This document shows positions 1 to 12,801 of a stretch of DNA of 64,000 bases, piece by piece. The notes under the pieces are model-generated. The model saw only the letters and a program-made list of their open reading frames with translations, was not told where the DNA came from and did not search any database. The translations under genes and the position numbers were made by a program. Where the stretch lies: contig NC_031475.1 of assembly GCF_000006565.2 (NCBI RefSeq), forward strand, positions 3,373,189-3,437,188, read 5' to 3'. Within the stretch, counting starts at the first letter, position 1. Every line of letters begins with the position of its first letter. The stretch is from Toxoplasma gondii ME49. Lineage: Eukaryota > Apicomplexa > Conoidasida > Eucoccidiorida > Sarcocystidae.

Positions 1-3000
1 TATCTGTAGGTTCCTGGCCTCGATTTTCATTCTTTTCGCCATCAATGCGTACACCTACTCGTGGGGGATGGTCGATGTGGCCACTACACTGAGGAACCGG
101 TACGTGTGAAATGCGTGCCTCTGCCGTTGATTCATTCTAGTGTAACCCACTATCATCACCTTCAGTGTAGAAGATTCACGAGACGTGCGCCTTGCGCACA
201 CTCTCCTTGCAGAGGGTTTCATTTATGTACAGTACATTTTGTTGTTATCGGTGCTGGGCGCATTCTGCCAGTGTCCTGGGAACATCCTGAAAAGGAGAAG
301 CGAGACAGGGTCCGCCGATCCATAAGTTGACAGTCTCACCTTATAAGTAATACGACTTTCGAGTCCTATTCCTAACGGCGTTTTAATCGCCGTTGGTAAT
401 CGTTTTTATGTGTGGTGCCAAAAAACAGTATAGCAGATGGAAATGACATCTCCTGCTTGTGGGTGTCACTAGTGAATCCAATTTTCGGGTTTCCGTTAGT
501 GCGACACGACATGTGAGAATATGGAAAGAGAGCAATGTCACTGCAACGCATTTGAGTGCTTGATATAAAGCCACCAGAGTTTGCGCTGTGGCCTCTTTGC
601 GCCAGCTCGGGTGTGATAAAAAACGTCTTTCCTTCTTTCTGTTCTTCTTCACAGAACGAACTGTTTGATGGCATGTACGCAAGATAACTTTCCTGCAGAA
701 GGCTGCGAGGACGAGCTAGGCATAACCATCGAGTACCGGGGAAACAAGTACACAAGATTTTTTTCTTTCCCAGCTCCAGAAGGCATTACTCAATCGAAGT
801 ACTCCGGTGACTATTATGATTCGTACACTAGCTGCAAGGATATGGCGCTGGATCCTTCTGGTGCTCTGTGGAGACAATTTGTTTCACAGTCGTACCGTCA
901 GCTGATCATTCAACCAAACTATACGAAAGCGTGTGAAATCTTCGGTCCATCCGCGGACTTCTGTGACAACCATGTAAGTGTTATAGTTTGTGGCTCGCTC
1001 CAGATGAAGTGATTATCTTTTGTCAGCTTAGCATTACACTTAAAAGTGAAGACTGCAGTAGTATTTGACAAAATGACTAGAGGTACCCTGAGGTATGTAT
1101 AAATGGCCATCGGAAGTGACTCATGCGGGTTGTCTGGCTGTCCGTGAATGCTGACGAACATGCACACACGCTGCATCGGACTTTGAGGAGGTTTTAGGGT
1201 GGCTGTGGGGGCACAAACTTTGCAAAAGTGCGCTAAGCTATCTGTCAACCAGAAACATGTCTCTCGTGGCTGTGGCAAGCTGAAATGGCCAACTCTGCTA
1301 CGGCAGCATCCATCCCAATTTTCACTTTTCGGTCTCTCTCGAAAGGAGGGGAACAAATGGGGTCTGGGGGGGAGAAAGCGTCTCTCTCTCCCTCGTTTGG
1401 TGTAGTCAGAAAAAAGAAACGATCACAAGGTACAGAGGTCACCAGGAAATCGCTGCAGGGAGAGCGTTACCGATAACCAACTATGACTCGTTGGTTTTAC
1501 TCAGATCTATCGGGACACTGGTGGATCAGCCACATCACGATGCATACTTGTTGGACTAACTTGTTTTGAACCTCTTGATTCACCGTGTGCAAAATTGGTT
1601 TCCGGACACATGCAGGAGGATAGGCTTCATACCTGCTTCCTCGGTTGCCGGCGGCCAGAGGACACGGCGGCGAAGGGGTATACCATGGACAATCGCCCGC
1701 CTTGCATATCAGGCAAAGAAACGAAGCCGCCACTGCTTTGCATTTATCCGGAAGATATCGCAAACTTCACATTTTTCGACAAGATGATTGGTTCCACATG
1801 CATTTACTCGCATTCGATTAGTGGGAACGATGATCCTTCCGGCAGCGCTTCCGACGTCTCAGAGCCGATTTGGTGTTTCGGGGCTCTCCAGCTTTTCGGA
1901 GCGATCGTGGCAGCAAATTTCCTGCAGCTAGTCTTCGAGATCCTTCTCCTTCGAGTCCTGGACATGGCCAATGAATTTATCGAGCAGTCCCTTGTTCTCC
2001 GGAGTCGAAAATGTCTCTACATATTCATAATGTCCGCCATCTTGGGTGCCGCAGCGTTCGCATGTCTCGGAGCAGTGACGATCGTCGGACGAGTCAGACT
2101 CGATACTGCCTTAATCATATCTTTCTTCCTCACCCTCGCTGTCGACCAAGTCAGGTTTTTCCTTGTTCAGCCTATCATTTGGTGGGTTATCTTGCGCCGA
2201 TGCGGCAAACTATCACCTGTCGGAGTGCAAGAGTATGATGACGACTACCTCACGCTGTTCCAGACAGAAACATCTTTGGTCGACACAGGAAGGAAGCTGA
2301 TCGGCGAGTTGATGTCCACAATTGTTTTTCAACGTGTTTTCCTCAGTTTGCTTCTAGCTTACACCGCTTTCCTCCTGGTCGAATTCCTTCTTCTGAACAA
2401 CGTGCCAGATTATAATCTCATCGCCGTTCCCAATATAGACCAAGTAAGTCTTTAATGTCAGCCATCAACAGCCTTTGGCACTCTCAAAACATGAAACGAG
2501 AGACAAAAAATACACTTGCGACAGTTCATTCAACATCTGGGGATCGATGTCAATAGTCAGAGTCTGCTGCCGCAGTGTGGTCAGCCGGTAGCATGACAGC
2601 GAAGGATCCGCGACACTGCTGACCTCAGTGTACCTCCCTTGTAGCATACTGAAAAAGCGACACGACTTTTGTGCATGCAAGAAAGTATCCGCCATGCAGC
2701 CTTCTGTCAATCCTATTGTCTCCTTTGTTTTTGTTTTCGACACTCGCATGCATTATCGGGACAGGCTCGCACAGGATCACGCAACCTGCTCACGGATGCG
2801 CCCCAGTTTGTTAAGCTTCTTGGAACACCGCAGCATATTCCTGAATGCATATCTCTTGCGTTAAGGGCCGAATTGTGGCAAGGCAGATCGACAACGTCTT
2901 CACAGTCATATTCGCAATTGAAGTGCTGGGGAAATTCGTCAGCTACGGTCTAGAGTACCTACAAGACCCTATTGAATCTTTCGACACGATTGTCGTATTG

Positions 3001-6000
3001 ACGAGCTTTACGTTGCTCGTTTTGGGTTTCTACGTTTCTGGAATCGGTGAGTCTTACACGCCTTCTATTGAAGGAGAGTTTGAAGCTTCCGCGACCGCCA
3101 ACACATCAGATCATGTGTTGGGGTGGCCTTGCTTTTTCGCTTTAGCCTTAGCTACAAACTTCGGTTAATTTATGGTGTGAATACAGGAAAAACACCCTTC
3201 AGAACTGATGACGCAGTGCCGCTGAGCTTTAAGCTCGATAGCCCGTCTTTTTTCTGAGCTTGAAGATTGCTGCCGTACTCGGAACGCCTTGTTTGTTTTC
3301 AGGGCTCCTGCGAATTCTTCGGTTGCTTAGCGCGCTGGCGTTGCTGCACAAGTATCCCGACTCGAAAGAGAAACGCCCCGAGCTGTCCGCCGGCAATTCG
3401 TCGAAGTTGGAAAAGGCCTCCTCGATAGTAGAAGGACTGCTTACCAATGTCCATATTCCGAAGTACTTCAAGACAGAACTTGAGTGGGTCTGGGATTCCA
3501 TTCTTGCCAACAAGGTCTATGACTCTCATGTCGTCGAAAACGAAGAGGAAGAAGAGGATCAGGCGACAGAGGCAAGTCCTATGCTCTCTGCGTGTGCCGA
3601 AAGATCCTGTCAGAAGTGTGTTCCCACAAAATACAGCGTTGCCCCCGTAAGCCAGAAACGGCTGCCAGCCACAGTCGTGTAACATGCGTTTGCGCGCCCA
3701 ACTCGAATGTTGTGTTGCATCGTACGTTACGGGCTTGCACACAAAACTCAGCTTGTTCACGTTGCGGATTCCGCCTGCCATTTTTGGATCCATGTATTCC
3801 TCATTTGCGACACCCACGCCATCGCAACGGATGGCAGAAAAACAATCGACTGCTGGCTATGGGTGAGAGTGTTCTTTCCGCTCGCGACGGTACTCGCCTG
3901 AGTGTGTGCGGAGACTGTTGTTCTGCTTCCTGGTCTCAAAGAGCTACGTTAGTTCGCGCGTGTTCCACGGCAATCGCGATTTACCCATGACCTCTTCAGG
4001 AATGTGCAACTTCTTTCTTTCGTCAGACAATTATTGCTGGCAGTGATGCCTCCCGAAAGACACAGGCGGCCGTGCGCGCGTCCCGGGCTCAGTCTCGCGC
4101 TTCTAAACTTCCTCATGGCTCATCCAGCATGGTGGTAGGCACCACGAATGGCCGCATGTCCGGTCAAATTTTGGAGACTTTGAGGGAACCCGACCCCAGA
4201 ATGATGGATGCTGCACTGTACAAGTCCGAAACGCGCAACCTCGATCCTCTCAGTAAGCGGATTCTTTCTCAACAAGCTGCTGCGGTGCATGACAGAGGGC
4301 GGATGTGCTCCAGTATCTGTTTTTTAATCGAGCCGTCGCTTGTAGGAGTCCGGACGTGCCAACGGCTGTCGCGAAAGCTTCCGTCTAACGCACAAAACGC
4401 TTTGCTTGTGAGTTTCCACGCTTGTGAGGCGTACACGCTGCGTAAGATTATTCGCTGAGAGAGATGCAGTGTGCGGTGCTCCTCCATGCAGCTGCGACCG
4501 TTGGAGGTATGAAGAACTCACCGTCAATGTTCGCAAAGGGGAGCAAATCAAGCAACATGATGGGTTCCTCGGCGTCAAAATCCTTTCGTACGGAAAGAAA
4601 TAAAAAAGCCATCGACATAATATCGGTTTTGTATCAGGCGTCACAAATAACAGGTAAGCACTGACACCAGAAATCATCGCAAAATTGCCATGACTTCAGT
4701 TCGCGAAGGTGTCGGTCCCGATTGACTGTTGCCGCTTCACGTGGAATATATGGAACAACCGAAGGGTGCGCACAATAAAGGTCCTTCATTCTACTTTTGT
4801 ATGGCATATGAACGTAGGCCTCATCTCGTTACGAGAAAACGAATGTGGATTCATGGGAAGCAAACACCGAAGTTGCTGTTTGCTTTAGTAAAACAAGAGA
4901 GTGTACCACACGGTCTGTACCGTAGGGGAGAAGATTTTCCTCTTAGGCGGTTAACGACAGACTTGTTTCGACGTGTGCCAGCCCTTGCCTAGGGGTCACG
5001 ACGGCTCTATGCTAATACGAGGAAATAGCTTCTGTTGCGTCCCCCTGCTCGTAAGCCGTACTTCTCGATCGTTTGGTATATTTTTGCTAATGCAAGCAGG
5101 AGCGGAACAGGAACAAGTTAACGAGGCCATGCGGCCGTTCGATGAATGGCAGTGGGACGCCCTGCACGCTGGAGATGTGTGTGACATGAACCTGCTCCCT
5201 GTCGTTTTCGTCCGGGCAATTGCGACCTTCCCAACGATTATGACGAAGTTAGTTGAAACAGAAAAACAAAATTCGAAGCAGCGTGTTCAGCAGGGGACTA
5301 CAGTTGCTCCTCTACGTAGTTTAGTGGACGGCAATAACTGGTAAATACACTCAGGCATCATTGATTCCCCTTCGCGCGTCCGCTCGGAGGCAACGTTTTG
5401 TTGCACACCTAAGAGTGTATTTTCTTGAGCGAACCAATAGATGGTAGTTCCTCCGTTCCGCCAACTCTAAATGAAGTAGAAAACATGTTGTAGTGTGTAG
5501 AAAACAGATTCACATGTGTTCCCGTGCATTCTATCTAAAAGTAGCGGTGCTTGAAAAGCACGATTTCGAGCTTCGATGCTTTCTTGAAATACTGGAAATA
5601 TCCTTTGACGTGGTCTTCTACCTTTGCAGGTTCAACTTCGACTTGGATCGTCTCTTTGATTTCTTGAAAGTCGTTCAAACGTCCTTTCAGAAGAACGTGA
5701 AGTTTCACTGCGCAGCACACACAGCTGACATGATCCAAGCAATGCACTACTTCCTCACGATCGGGAAGCTCGGAGCGTTGCTAAGTGAGACCGAAACCAC
5801 CGACGCAGGGAGACACTCTTTTTTGGAGGCTACAGTTGTACAGACACCAAGGCTCCGAATTCACACAGGAAGACAGCATAAGCGTCGTCTTTGCGTATCT
5901 AGCCTGTTGTTGTCCCGCCACCCCCGTGGCTGACAAGTCACACAAAACAGACATGATGAAACCGAAGCCCGTCCAGTCGTGTCCGGTTCCTTGCCTCGCC

Positions 6001-7721
6001 TCTGCATTGTTCGTATGCAGGCGAATATGATGTTTTCTTGTGCCATTTCTGCGCCCTGGTCTGCCACTTCGGGCACCCGGGCGTGACCAACACGTTTCTG
6101 GTCAAGTCCCGACATCCACGAGCTATTCGGTACGACGATGAATCCGTGAACGAGAACTATGTGGCGTCCGCAATTTCGTGTTTGGTGGCACGCGAGGAGT
6201 ATAACTTTTTTGGTAAGCAGTGGCGGGTCCAGTGCAAAGGTGTGAGGGAGTACTGAATTCTCTGCCCTGAAATGCGCGTGTGGAACGAGCTGCAGCGTCC
6301 TTGATCCTGACAAGGTCGTACCACAAAATGCATCCCATCCGGTCTCGATTAAACCATTGAGGTGGAGACGTCTCGCTGCTTGATATCTGCGGGAGAATTC
6401 CAAACTAACGGGAAATACTGCACAAAGGCTGTTTGATAGCACTCGTCGTAGATTTGCACGTGCTGCCAGAGGCCCTAAACCTGGTCACTATGAGGAGAGG
6501 CGACTAGAAATCGATATCACATTGATAAAGCTGCGGCCCCAAGCTTCGTGCTTCGCTGCGGTGAGATGCAGAGGTAATTTGCAATTTCTTCTTTTCAGCC
6601 CTACGCCCTCTTCCCGTAGAACGGAGTCATCTCAGTGACGGCGTCTTGCGCGGCTAGGGCACTGATGTGGTATGGTGGCTGGAAGCCAGTCTTTGTCATG
6701 GCCGTTTTTGCCAAATACGTGAAGCGAGGCTTTGGACCTTTGTCAATCTTCTCATCGTTTTCCAGGAGATAAGCTGCCGCTGTGGCAAGTCTTTCGACTC
6801 CATATGATCGACATTCTTCTGAATTTCGACATCTCCAAGTCTGCGCATCAAGTGGCGATGTTCCGAACCAAAGTATCCATCAAGTTTACGGCGTCCACAC
6901 CGGCAGACAAACAACTGCTTCTAACAATTCTTTTGAGGGCAGCGGGTAAGTGAGGAGTACTGAATTCTCTTCCTCTGAAAAAAGACGTTATACCGGCATA
7001 CGTCGGTGAAATTTGCCAGAAAGGTCAGACTACAACTCAAAGTCGTGTACCCTTGCTAGAGTCGGCAACCGTAGGTCTCTGACAAGCCAGAGCGAGCATA
7101 CACGTGTCCGACTCAAGGCACATGCAGCTGATGATGTGTGTCATTCCTTGGTTCTCGGGAGTCCGTCCACATCCTAGTCTGGACTTTTGTAAAACCGGGA
7201 GAACTACCGATTGATTGGGGTACAGGGTGGAACGCGAACCTGGATAGATGGGTACGACATGGACAAATTAGGGAGTCGGATCCCACAGGGAAAGCCAGCA
7301 AGCATGCCGTTTGCTGGTTCTTTGCCTTAGAACACACACAACACCCCACGAGCGTTTCACCACCGTCTTTCTTTTGGCGTCAACTGCCCAGTGCTTTGGC
7401 GTTTGTTCTTTTGTGCTAATCACAGATTATAGCTTTACATGCCGTCAACTGGCACTCTACAGCAAGTGGAAGGATAGAATGATCGACGAGTTCTTCGCCA
7501 TGGGAGATACAGAGAAGCAGCTCGCTTTGACAGTGTCCCCATTTTGCGATAGAGAACTGACTAATGTCGATAAATGCCATGTAGCGTTCGCCGAGGTCGC
7601 TGTAAAGCCACTGATGACGGTTTTGGTGCTGGGCTTGGCTCCACATCTTCAGAAAGACGTTCTGGACACACTAGAGGCAAATCAGAAGAACCTCATGCAA
7701 AAACTGGACAAAAGTGATTGA
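1..7721 (+). CDS. Voltage-sensor-like membrane protein fused to a divergent cyclic-nucleotide phosphodiesterase (5' end outside window)
   Basis: Exons by splice signals and phase: 1-99, 655-973, 1616-2443, 2887-3046, 3303-3571 (GC donor), 4027-4252, 4492-4653, 5100-5340, 5630-5784, 6021-6212, 6766-6945, 7426-7721; all phases match. The first exon encodes a membrane segment. Exon 655-973 is soluble and has an NYT glycosylation site. Exon 1616-2443 holds about four hydrophobic segments, the last resembling S1. Exon 2887-3046 reads like S2-S3 of cation channels (IDNVFTVIFAIEVLGKFV, then FDTIVVLTSF). Exon 3303 opens with a short S4 (LLRILRLLSALALLHKY). No pore follows. The C-terminus is a PDEase_I domain: FHCAAHTADMIQAMHYFL, HPGVTNTFLV, RAAD across the last intron, and KWKDRMIDEFFAMGD. 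The HD metal motif reads VCHFGHPG, so its Asp is lost, and the invariant Gln is His (KCHVAF). Inferred role: cyclic-nucleotide sensing or scaffolding at a membrane, possibly without catalysis. Confidence 0.82.
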
Positions 7722-9421
7722 GCAAAGCTCTTCCACGTGTCCGTCCTCGATGTGCCATTCACACTTTGGAACGACTACAGTATCGGGATGTGTGAATATC
7801 TACCGCTTCACTGTTTACAAATTTGCATCTTCACTCTGAACATAAACTTGGCACAAGCGTGGATATCCCAGGAAGGCGTCCCGCAGTTTGAATCAGAGGG
7901 GATCAAGTGTTGTGTTGGATCATGGAGTCACTCAACGCCACCTGTCCTAGGACATATCCGATTCCTTCACCATGTTACAACTGAATTCAACACAAAACAT
8001 ATTTTTTTGCCAAGGTTCCATGGACATCTATTATTGGTGAAAACGCCCCCCTTGAAGCATCTTTGGCATGACGTGACTCACGTTTTCTCTCTTGTCTACG
8101 GCTTACAATTGTCTCCACACGGGGACGTCGTCCGTAATTCCTTCTTTGGTAACGCAGGGTGTCTCCACGTTTCAAGAGACTTGGAGTAATGCTGACTAGT
8201 CGCAATCGTTTGTACGCTATGTAGGTATGACACGTCGGCCACGAGTGCACGCTTTATGTGCCCTCGATTCGATAAAAGTTTGCACTCGGCATAACCCTAC
8301 GTATCCCGGAGACACTAGCACCAGCAAGGAGGGCACTTTCTTTGGTACTATTCGTGCTGATGAAAGCGTACCTTCTTGATGCTACAAGAAGGACCACTTG
8401 AAAAACGAGAAAAGCAGAACTGCACAATTTCGGCCCATGGTTTTCGAGGCTGTCGGCATTTCAGTGTGTCTTTAAACTGTGCAGCTGCGCATGTGCTGGA
8501 GTGTGAGGTTGGCTCCATTCTGGCCGCTGGTCACTCACGCCAACAACTACTTTTGATGAGAACGATCGAGACAATGTCTCGACAGGGAGCGTAAAGCATC
8601 ACCTGTTTCAAGCACGGACCTAGACGCGGTACATCATTTGATTCGTCCAACAAAAAAGTATTCGGTGATACACAGCTCATGACAGGTGCCCGAAACTAGA
8701 ACACCGCTTGACATTTTTGGAAAAGTCACTGATGCACGATGCTGTGGACGTCGAGAATTTCCGGACTCTCTAGTGGAATGCTGTTGAATGAAGTGCCGTG
8801 GGATACCGGGTTGTGATGCATGACCAAAGGCGCTGACGCTGTCTTTCGAGAAGCTACCGTGTTTTTGTCCAGCGGTCCGTTTGTGTCAGTATGCCGCCGC
8901 TGCTCATATCGCTAATGTTACTTGTGCCTCGTAGATTTAGATATGAATCGTGAACACGCACTTGTTCTCCAATGTCTCTTTCACCAACAATACACACGCA
9001 CAAGACAAACGGCTTCCTCTGCTTTCCGTTTCGCCAAACAGATTTGGTCTGCTCGTTTTACCGGCGAGTATGCAAAGAACAACTACTTTCTCTCTCTCCG
9101 CACAAAAGGAGGCAGGAAAACGAGGACTTCGCGGGGAACTATCGGCAACATAGAGGTGAACAGAAAACCCATTAGCACACATGTAAACAACTAGACACTA
9201 CAGAATTACAGAAGTTAAGAACCAACCAGAAAAAGGCGTTCGGTAAACAAGGCGCCGGCGAGAGAAGCATTCGGAGTAAGGCAAGCCGGAGTCTCAAGAT
9301 GGGTACACGACGGAGAAGAGACGGACAGTTGGAAACCGAGAAAGATGCAAACAACCGCACACCAGCCAGAGGGGTTGGCGGCCTGTGTGCAAAGACCTGT
9401 GAATACTTGAAAAACAGCAGA
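7722..9421. other. Intergenic, 3' flanks of two convergent genes
   Basis: This stretch lies between the stop of the phosphodiesterase gene and the presumed stop of the minus-strand RRP7-like gene, so it should hold both 3' untranslated regions. A 150-codon open frame at 7737-8189 on the plus strand has no recognisable domain and is probably chance. No RNA gene or repeat was seen. Confidence 0.5.
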
Positions 9422-12400
9422 TTACAGCGAGAATTTGTTTGCCTGTGAACAGAACACACACAAACAAATGCCTTTTACCTCTTCCGACAAAACTGGCGAC
9501 GCATGACAACCCACTTTTATCGTCTTTTACCACAGTGCTATATGGCGTGTAATAGAGCACAGCAGCCTCAAAGAGCATACATCTTTGTCCGCAGTTTTCT
9601 TCTCGAGCATAAAAGCTATGCTTGTCGGTATGTTTCTAGAGAAAAAGAAGCCACACTCACTTTCTCCATCGCTTCCACCGCTTTCTCGTCTGCCGCCAAG
9701 GCCCGCTGAACGTCGAGAAACTCTGAGGAGCCAAGAGAAAACAAAGAAAAGCAGAACCTAAGAGATGCACAGACAGCGAAATTACATGCCCACACGTTGG
9801 GTTGCCTCTGACAGAAGGGTGCGTGGGAAACAGCCTGAACCGCTGCAACCCCGAGCCAGACCCAACGGAGCATTTTCGGATGCTGGGGTGATTCCACCTA
9901 GCCCAAAGAAACCGACAGCGTCAATTGACAACAACATTGCACCACCAGAGCAAACCACGAAGCGGGACAGTGTCCAGAGACTCGACCGCTTGACGACCTA
10001 CCTTTTCGCTTTTTTTCGCGTCTCTGAAACCGGTAGAAGTCCTCTTCGATGCCGCCCTTTCTCTTCTTCTTTCTTCGGCGTCCGCCAGGGCCTGCTGTGT
10101 CATCCGAGCCGCCAATACCAGCCGCAGCTGCATTCTGCTGGACACAGAGGTTGATTGCTCCTTGCTCTTCGGTCCCGCTCTTCATTTGGTCTCTTGGATT
10201 CAAACCACGGCTCCCAGCAGCCGCTAGGGACGAAGGCCCAGAAATGTCTGGCCTACGAATCGACTTGAATGTCGTCCCGTCCGATGCTGTCGCAGAAGAC
10301 CTAATGCGGAAACAAAAAGAGATAGGAAGGGGAACGAACATGCAGACCACGACTGTACGCAACCTCTAACAACACAATGTTATGCCAAGAGGGATCCCAG
10401 ATTACCATGATTTGCTTTAATAGATACGAAGGAGTCGAACCAAACACACGACAGCGTACAAAACATCTATATGTCTAAACGGGGGCACGCACGACGCTCC
10501 CCAAATTTAATAAATAAGACAGGTACAGGGGCGCTGCTGCCAGGGCGCCCGAAAACGAGACAAAGAATAATACAAAATGCAAGACAACTAGCTGTATTCA
10601 CTAGGCAGAAACATACAAAGCAGCATGGGTGAGAGGTCGACAAAGAGAGTAGATTGAGAAGTTGCGTCGAGGCCTACAACGAACGAAATCTGTGTGCACG
10701 AGACTGAGCAGAAAAGGAGGGACAAAGGCGTCGCAGATGACGACGAAAAAGAAACAACAAAACGGTAAGACCGATTTACACTGGCACAAAGGTAACGTGG
10801 TGGAGAAGGCGAAAATACCACCTTGGCACCTTGCTCATCGACACAGACAGTGTCCCCAAATGATTCGCCTAGGCAAGTAGTCCTCCTGCGGGATGAAAGA
10901 AGGGAAGAAAAGCAGGAAAAAAAATCATCAATCAGATAGACGGACACATGCACAAAGTGGTTGATTACCCGACAACAAGAGTGAAGCCATCCTCATCTGT
11001 GAGTTGTTGCTGCTTCACCCGCTGTCTCTCGATTTCCTTTTTCAAGTCGTGATTCGCCATGAACTCATCGACATCCCTGGCAGAAGGCAGAAAGGCAGAG
11101 ACAAACGACCCTGTGTAAGCCAAGTCTGACTTTCCAACCAAGTTGAAAAAAGCACAAATTCAAGGACGAGGCGGGCACTAATCAAGCCTGAGTCCACGAA
11201 AGTGAGAAAAACCAAAGATGCACAAGGTGACAAAACCCGTGAGTTACGTAGAGTGGAATCCACCTCCTCTTTGAAGAACCATCACTGTACATAAGAAGAG
11301 GCGTAGCTCCTCGTGTCTGTCGAGTCGCTCACGGAAGACTGGGTCTTGTTTTTGACTTAAGCGATGTAGTTGTGCTCACGCTGCGATAGATGTATACATC
11401 GTGGGAGCCTGTATATTGGGACCTAAAGTCAGCAACGCGTGCGAATGTTTTTTTCTCCTTTTCAGACACGAGCACACCTCTGCATCTCGTCGGGTGTCTT
11501 TCCAAGGGCGCCGGCCTCCTGAAGCCACGCCGCGACACCGCGGGTTCCGAGAAGGAGACTCCCATCCACTGTCTGCCCATCGCTAGCCAGAAGGTCGTCT
11601 CTACTTTGCTTGAGAGACTTTTTCCCGAGATCGACAGAGAGCGGGGCATCTTCCTTTCCTAGGGGCACAGCGGCGGCGAGGAGAGCAGATACAGAGAGAG
11701 CGGAACGAAAAACAAAGTGGAGCAGGCGAACGGCGGAGCAGGTCGGCTGCAAACCGGCGCAGGACAACCTGCTCCGACTCTGTGTCTGTACACAGCAATA
11801 CACCAAACTCAAAAGGAGTGTTGTCTTTCTCATCGCAGTGTTTCGCGCCTCTCTGATACATGGTATTGTGCTATTTTTTCTTTCATGTCGCTTCCCTTTT
11901 CTCCCTGCCATACTCCCGCTTCTGCAGATCCTTGCCCGTGTTTAGTCGCCATCTGTCCAGCGTGTTTCCTCTCCAGTTCCGTCCGCCTCGTGACCTGTGG
12001 AAACTCCTCACGTTCCCACCCCATGCAGCTCAGTCGCTCATTCTTTGCTCCCTCTTTCGAGGTCTGTGAGAATTGCGCCTGTTTCTTTCGCGCAGATCAT
12101 GCGGGGTTTAAGACTTTGTAGCGTCGCACCTTCCGCCGGTAACAGTGCTCCTGTTCGCTCTTCTGGACGACAATCTTCTCGCGGACATCTTCGATTTCTC
12201 CGAACGTGTCCTCGAGTACTCTACAGAGTTTGGCAACGGAAAGGAGAGGAGACACAGAAGTCACAAACACGGTGCGGGTGGTTCGTCCTCTCGCGTCCGC
12301 CTCAGCTGCAGCACGTTCAGGGCTGAAAGAAGCAGTTTCAGCATCCTTGCCGCCGCCCATCGAATACGGCGGGTATGAATCTTGCTTAACCAACACCTGA

Positions 12401-12801
12401 GACAGCAGAAAGACAAATCAACACCTGCGTAGAGGGACGGCTCTCGTCCTCCAGGAAACTTCAACAGCTGCTCGATGAGGCATACACGCACCCGCCGAAG
12501 GATGAGAAACCATAGTATCATTCATATCGTAAGGGGTGTCAGTGCTACCCTCGCAGAGCCCGAAAAACACTCTATCGCTTTATGTTTTTTGTTACTCCTG
12601 CGGTGCACCCAGGTGCCTTCGTCTTCGTCCGAGACGGTGCAAAGTCAGAGAGATCGACAGATGGTGACAATGAGATACTATTAGGGACAGAAACCTTGCC
12701 CCTCTCTGTCGTCTACCTTGTCCGTTCCCACTCACCTCCCAGCAGAAGGGAGAGTCCTTCTGCGCAGGAATTCTTAGACGACGAAATGTGTCCAATTTCA
12801 T
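9422..12801 (-). CDS. RRP7: RRP7-like ribosomal RNA processing protein
   Basis: Nine exons on the minus strand: 12736-12801 (ATG), 12429-12467, 12130-12396, about 11732-11852 (lower edge uncertain), 11478-11658, 10969-11076, 10002-10300, 9661-9722 and 9422-9442, giving about 387 residues (human RRP7A is 280). The order matches RRP7A: an N-terminal LLKFPGGREPSLY strand; an RRM starting RTVFVTSVSPLLSVAKLC, with its later strand PFEFGVLLCTDTESEQVV in the next exon; a GVAAWL helix; DVDEFMANHD, then a DEDGF motif as in VDTFME..DEEGW of RRP7A; and the family's C-terminal helix FYRFQRREKKRKEFLDVQRA. The last exon has only seven codons and ends NKFSL, where human RRP7A ends RKFRPY. RRP7 acts in the nucleolus in small-subunit pre-rRNA processing. 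Intron 12397-12428 needs a GC donor to keep phase. Confidence 0.85.

Noticed and set aside
31..2443. Polycystin (TRPP) channel as the sole identity of the first gene
   Set aside because: The early membrane segments suggested it, but there is no pore and the downstream exons clearly encode a phosphodiesterase domain in phase.
7737..8189. 150-codon plus-strand open frame after the phosphodiesterase stop
   Set aside because: It starts 15 bases past the stop of the real gene in what should be its 3' untranslated region; no domain is visible and it begins with a non-ATG codon.
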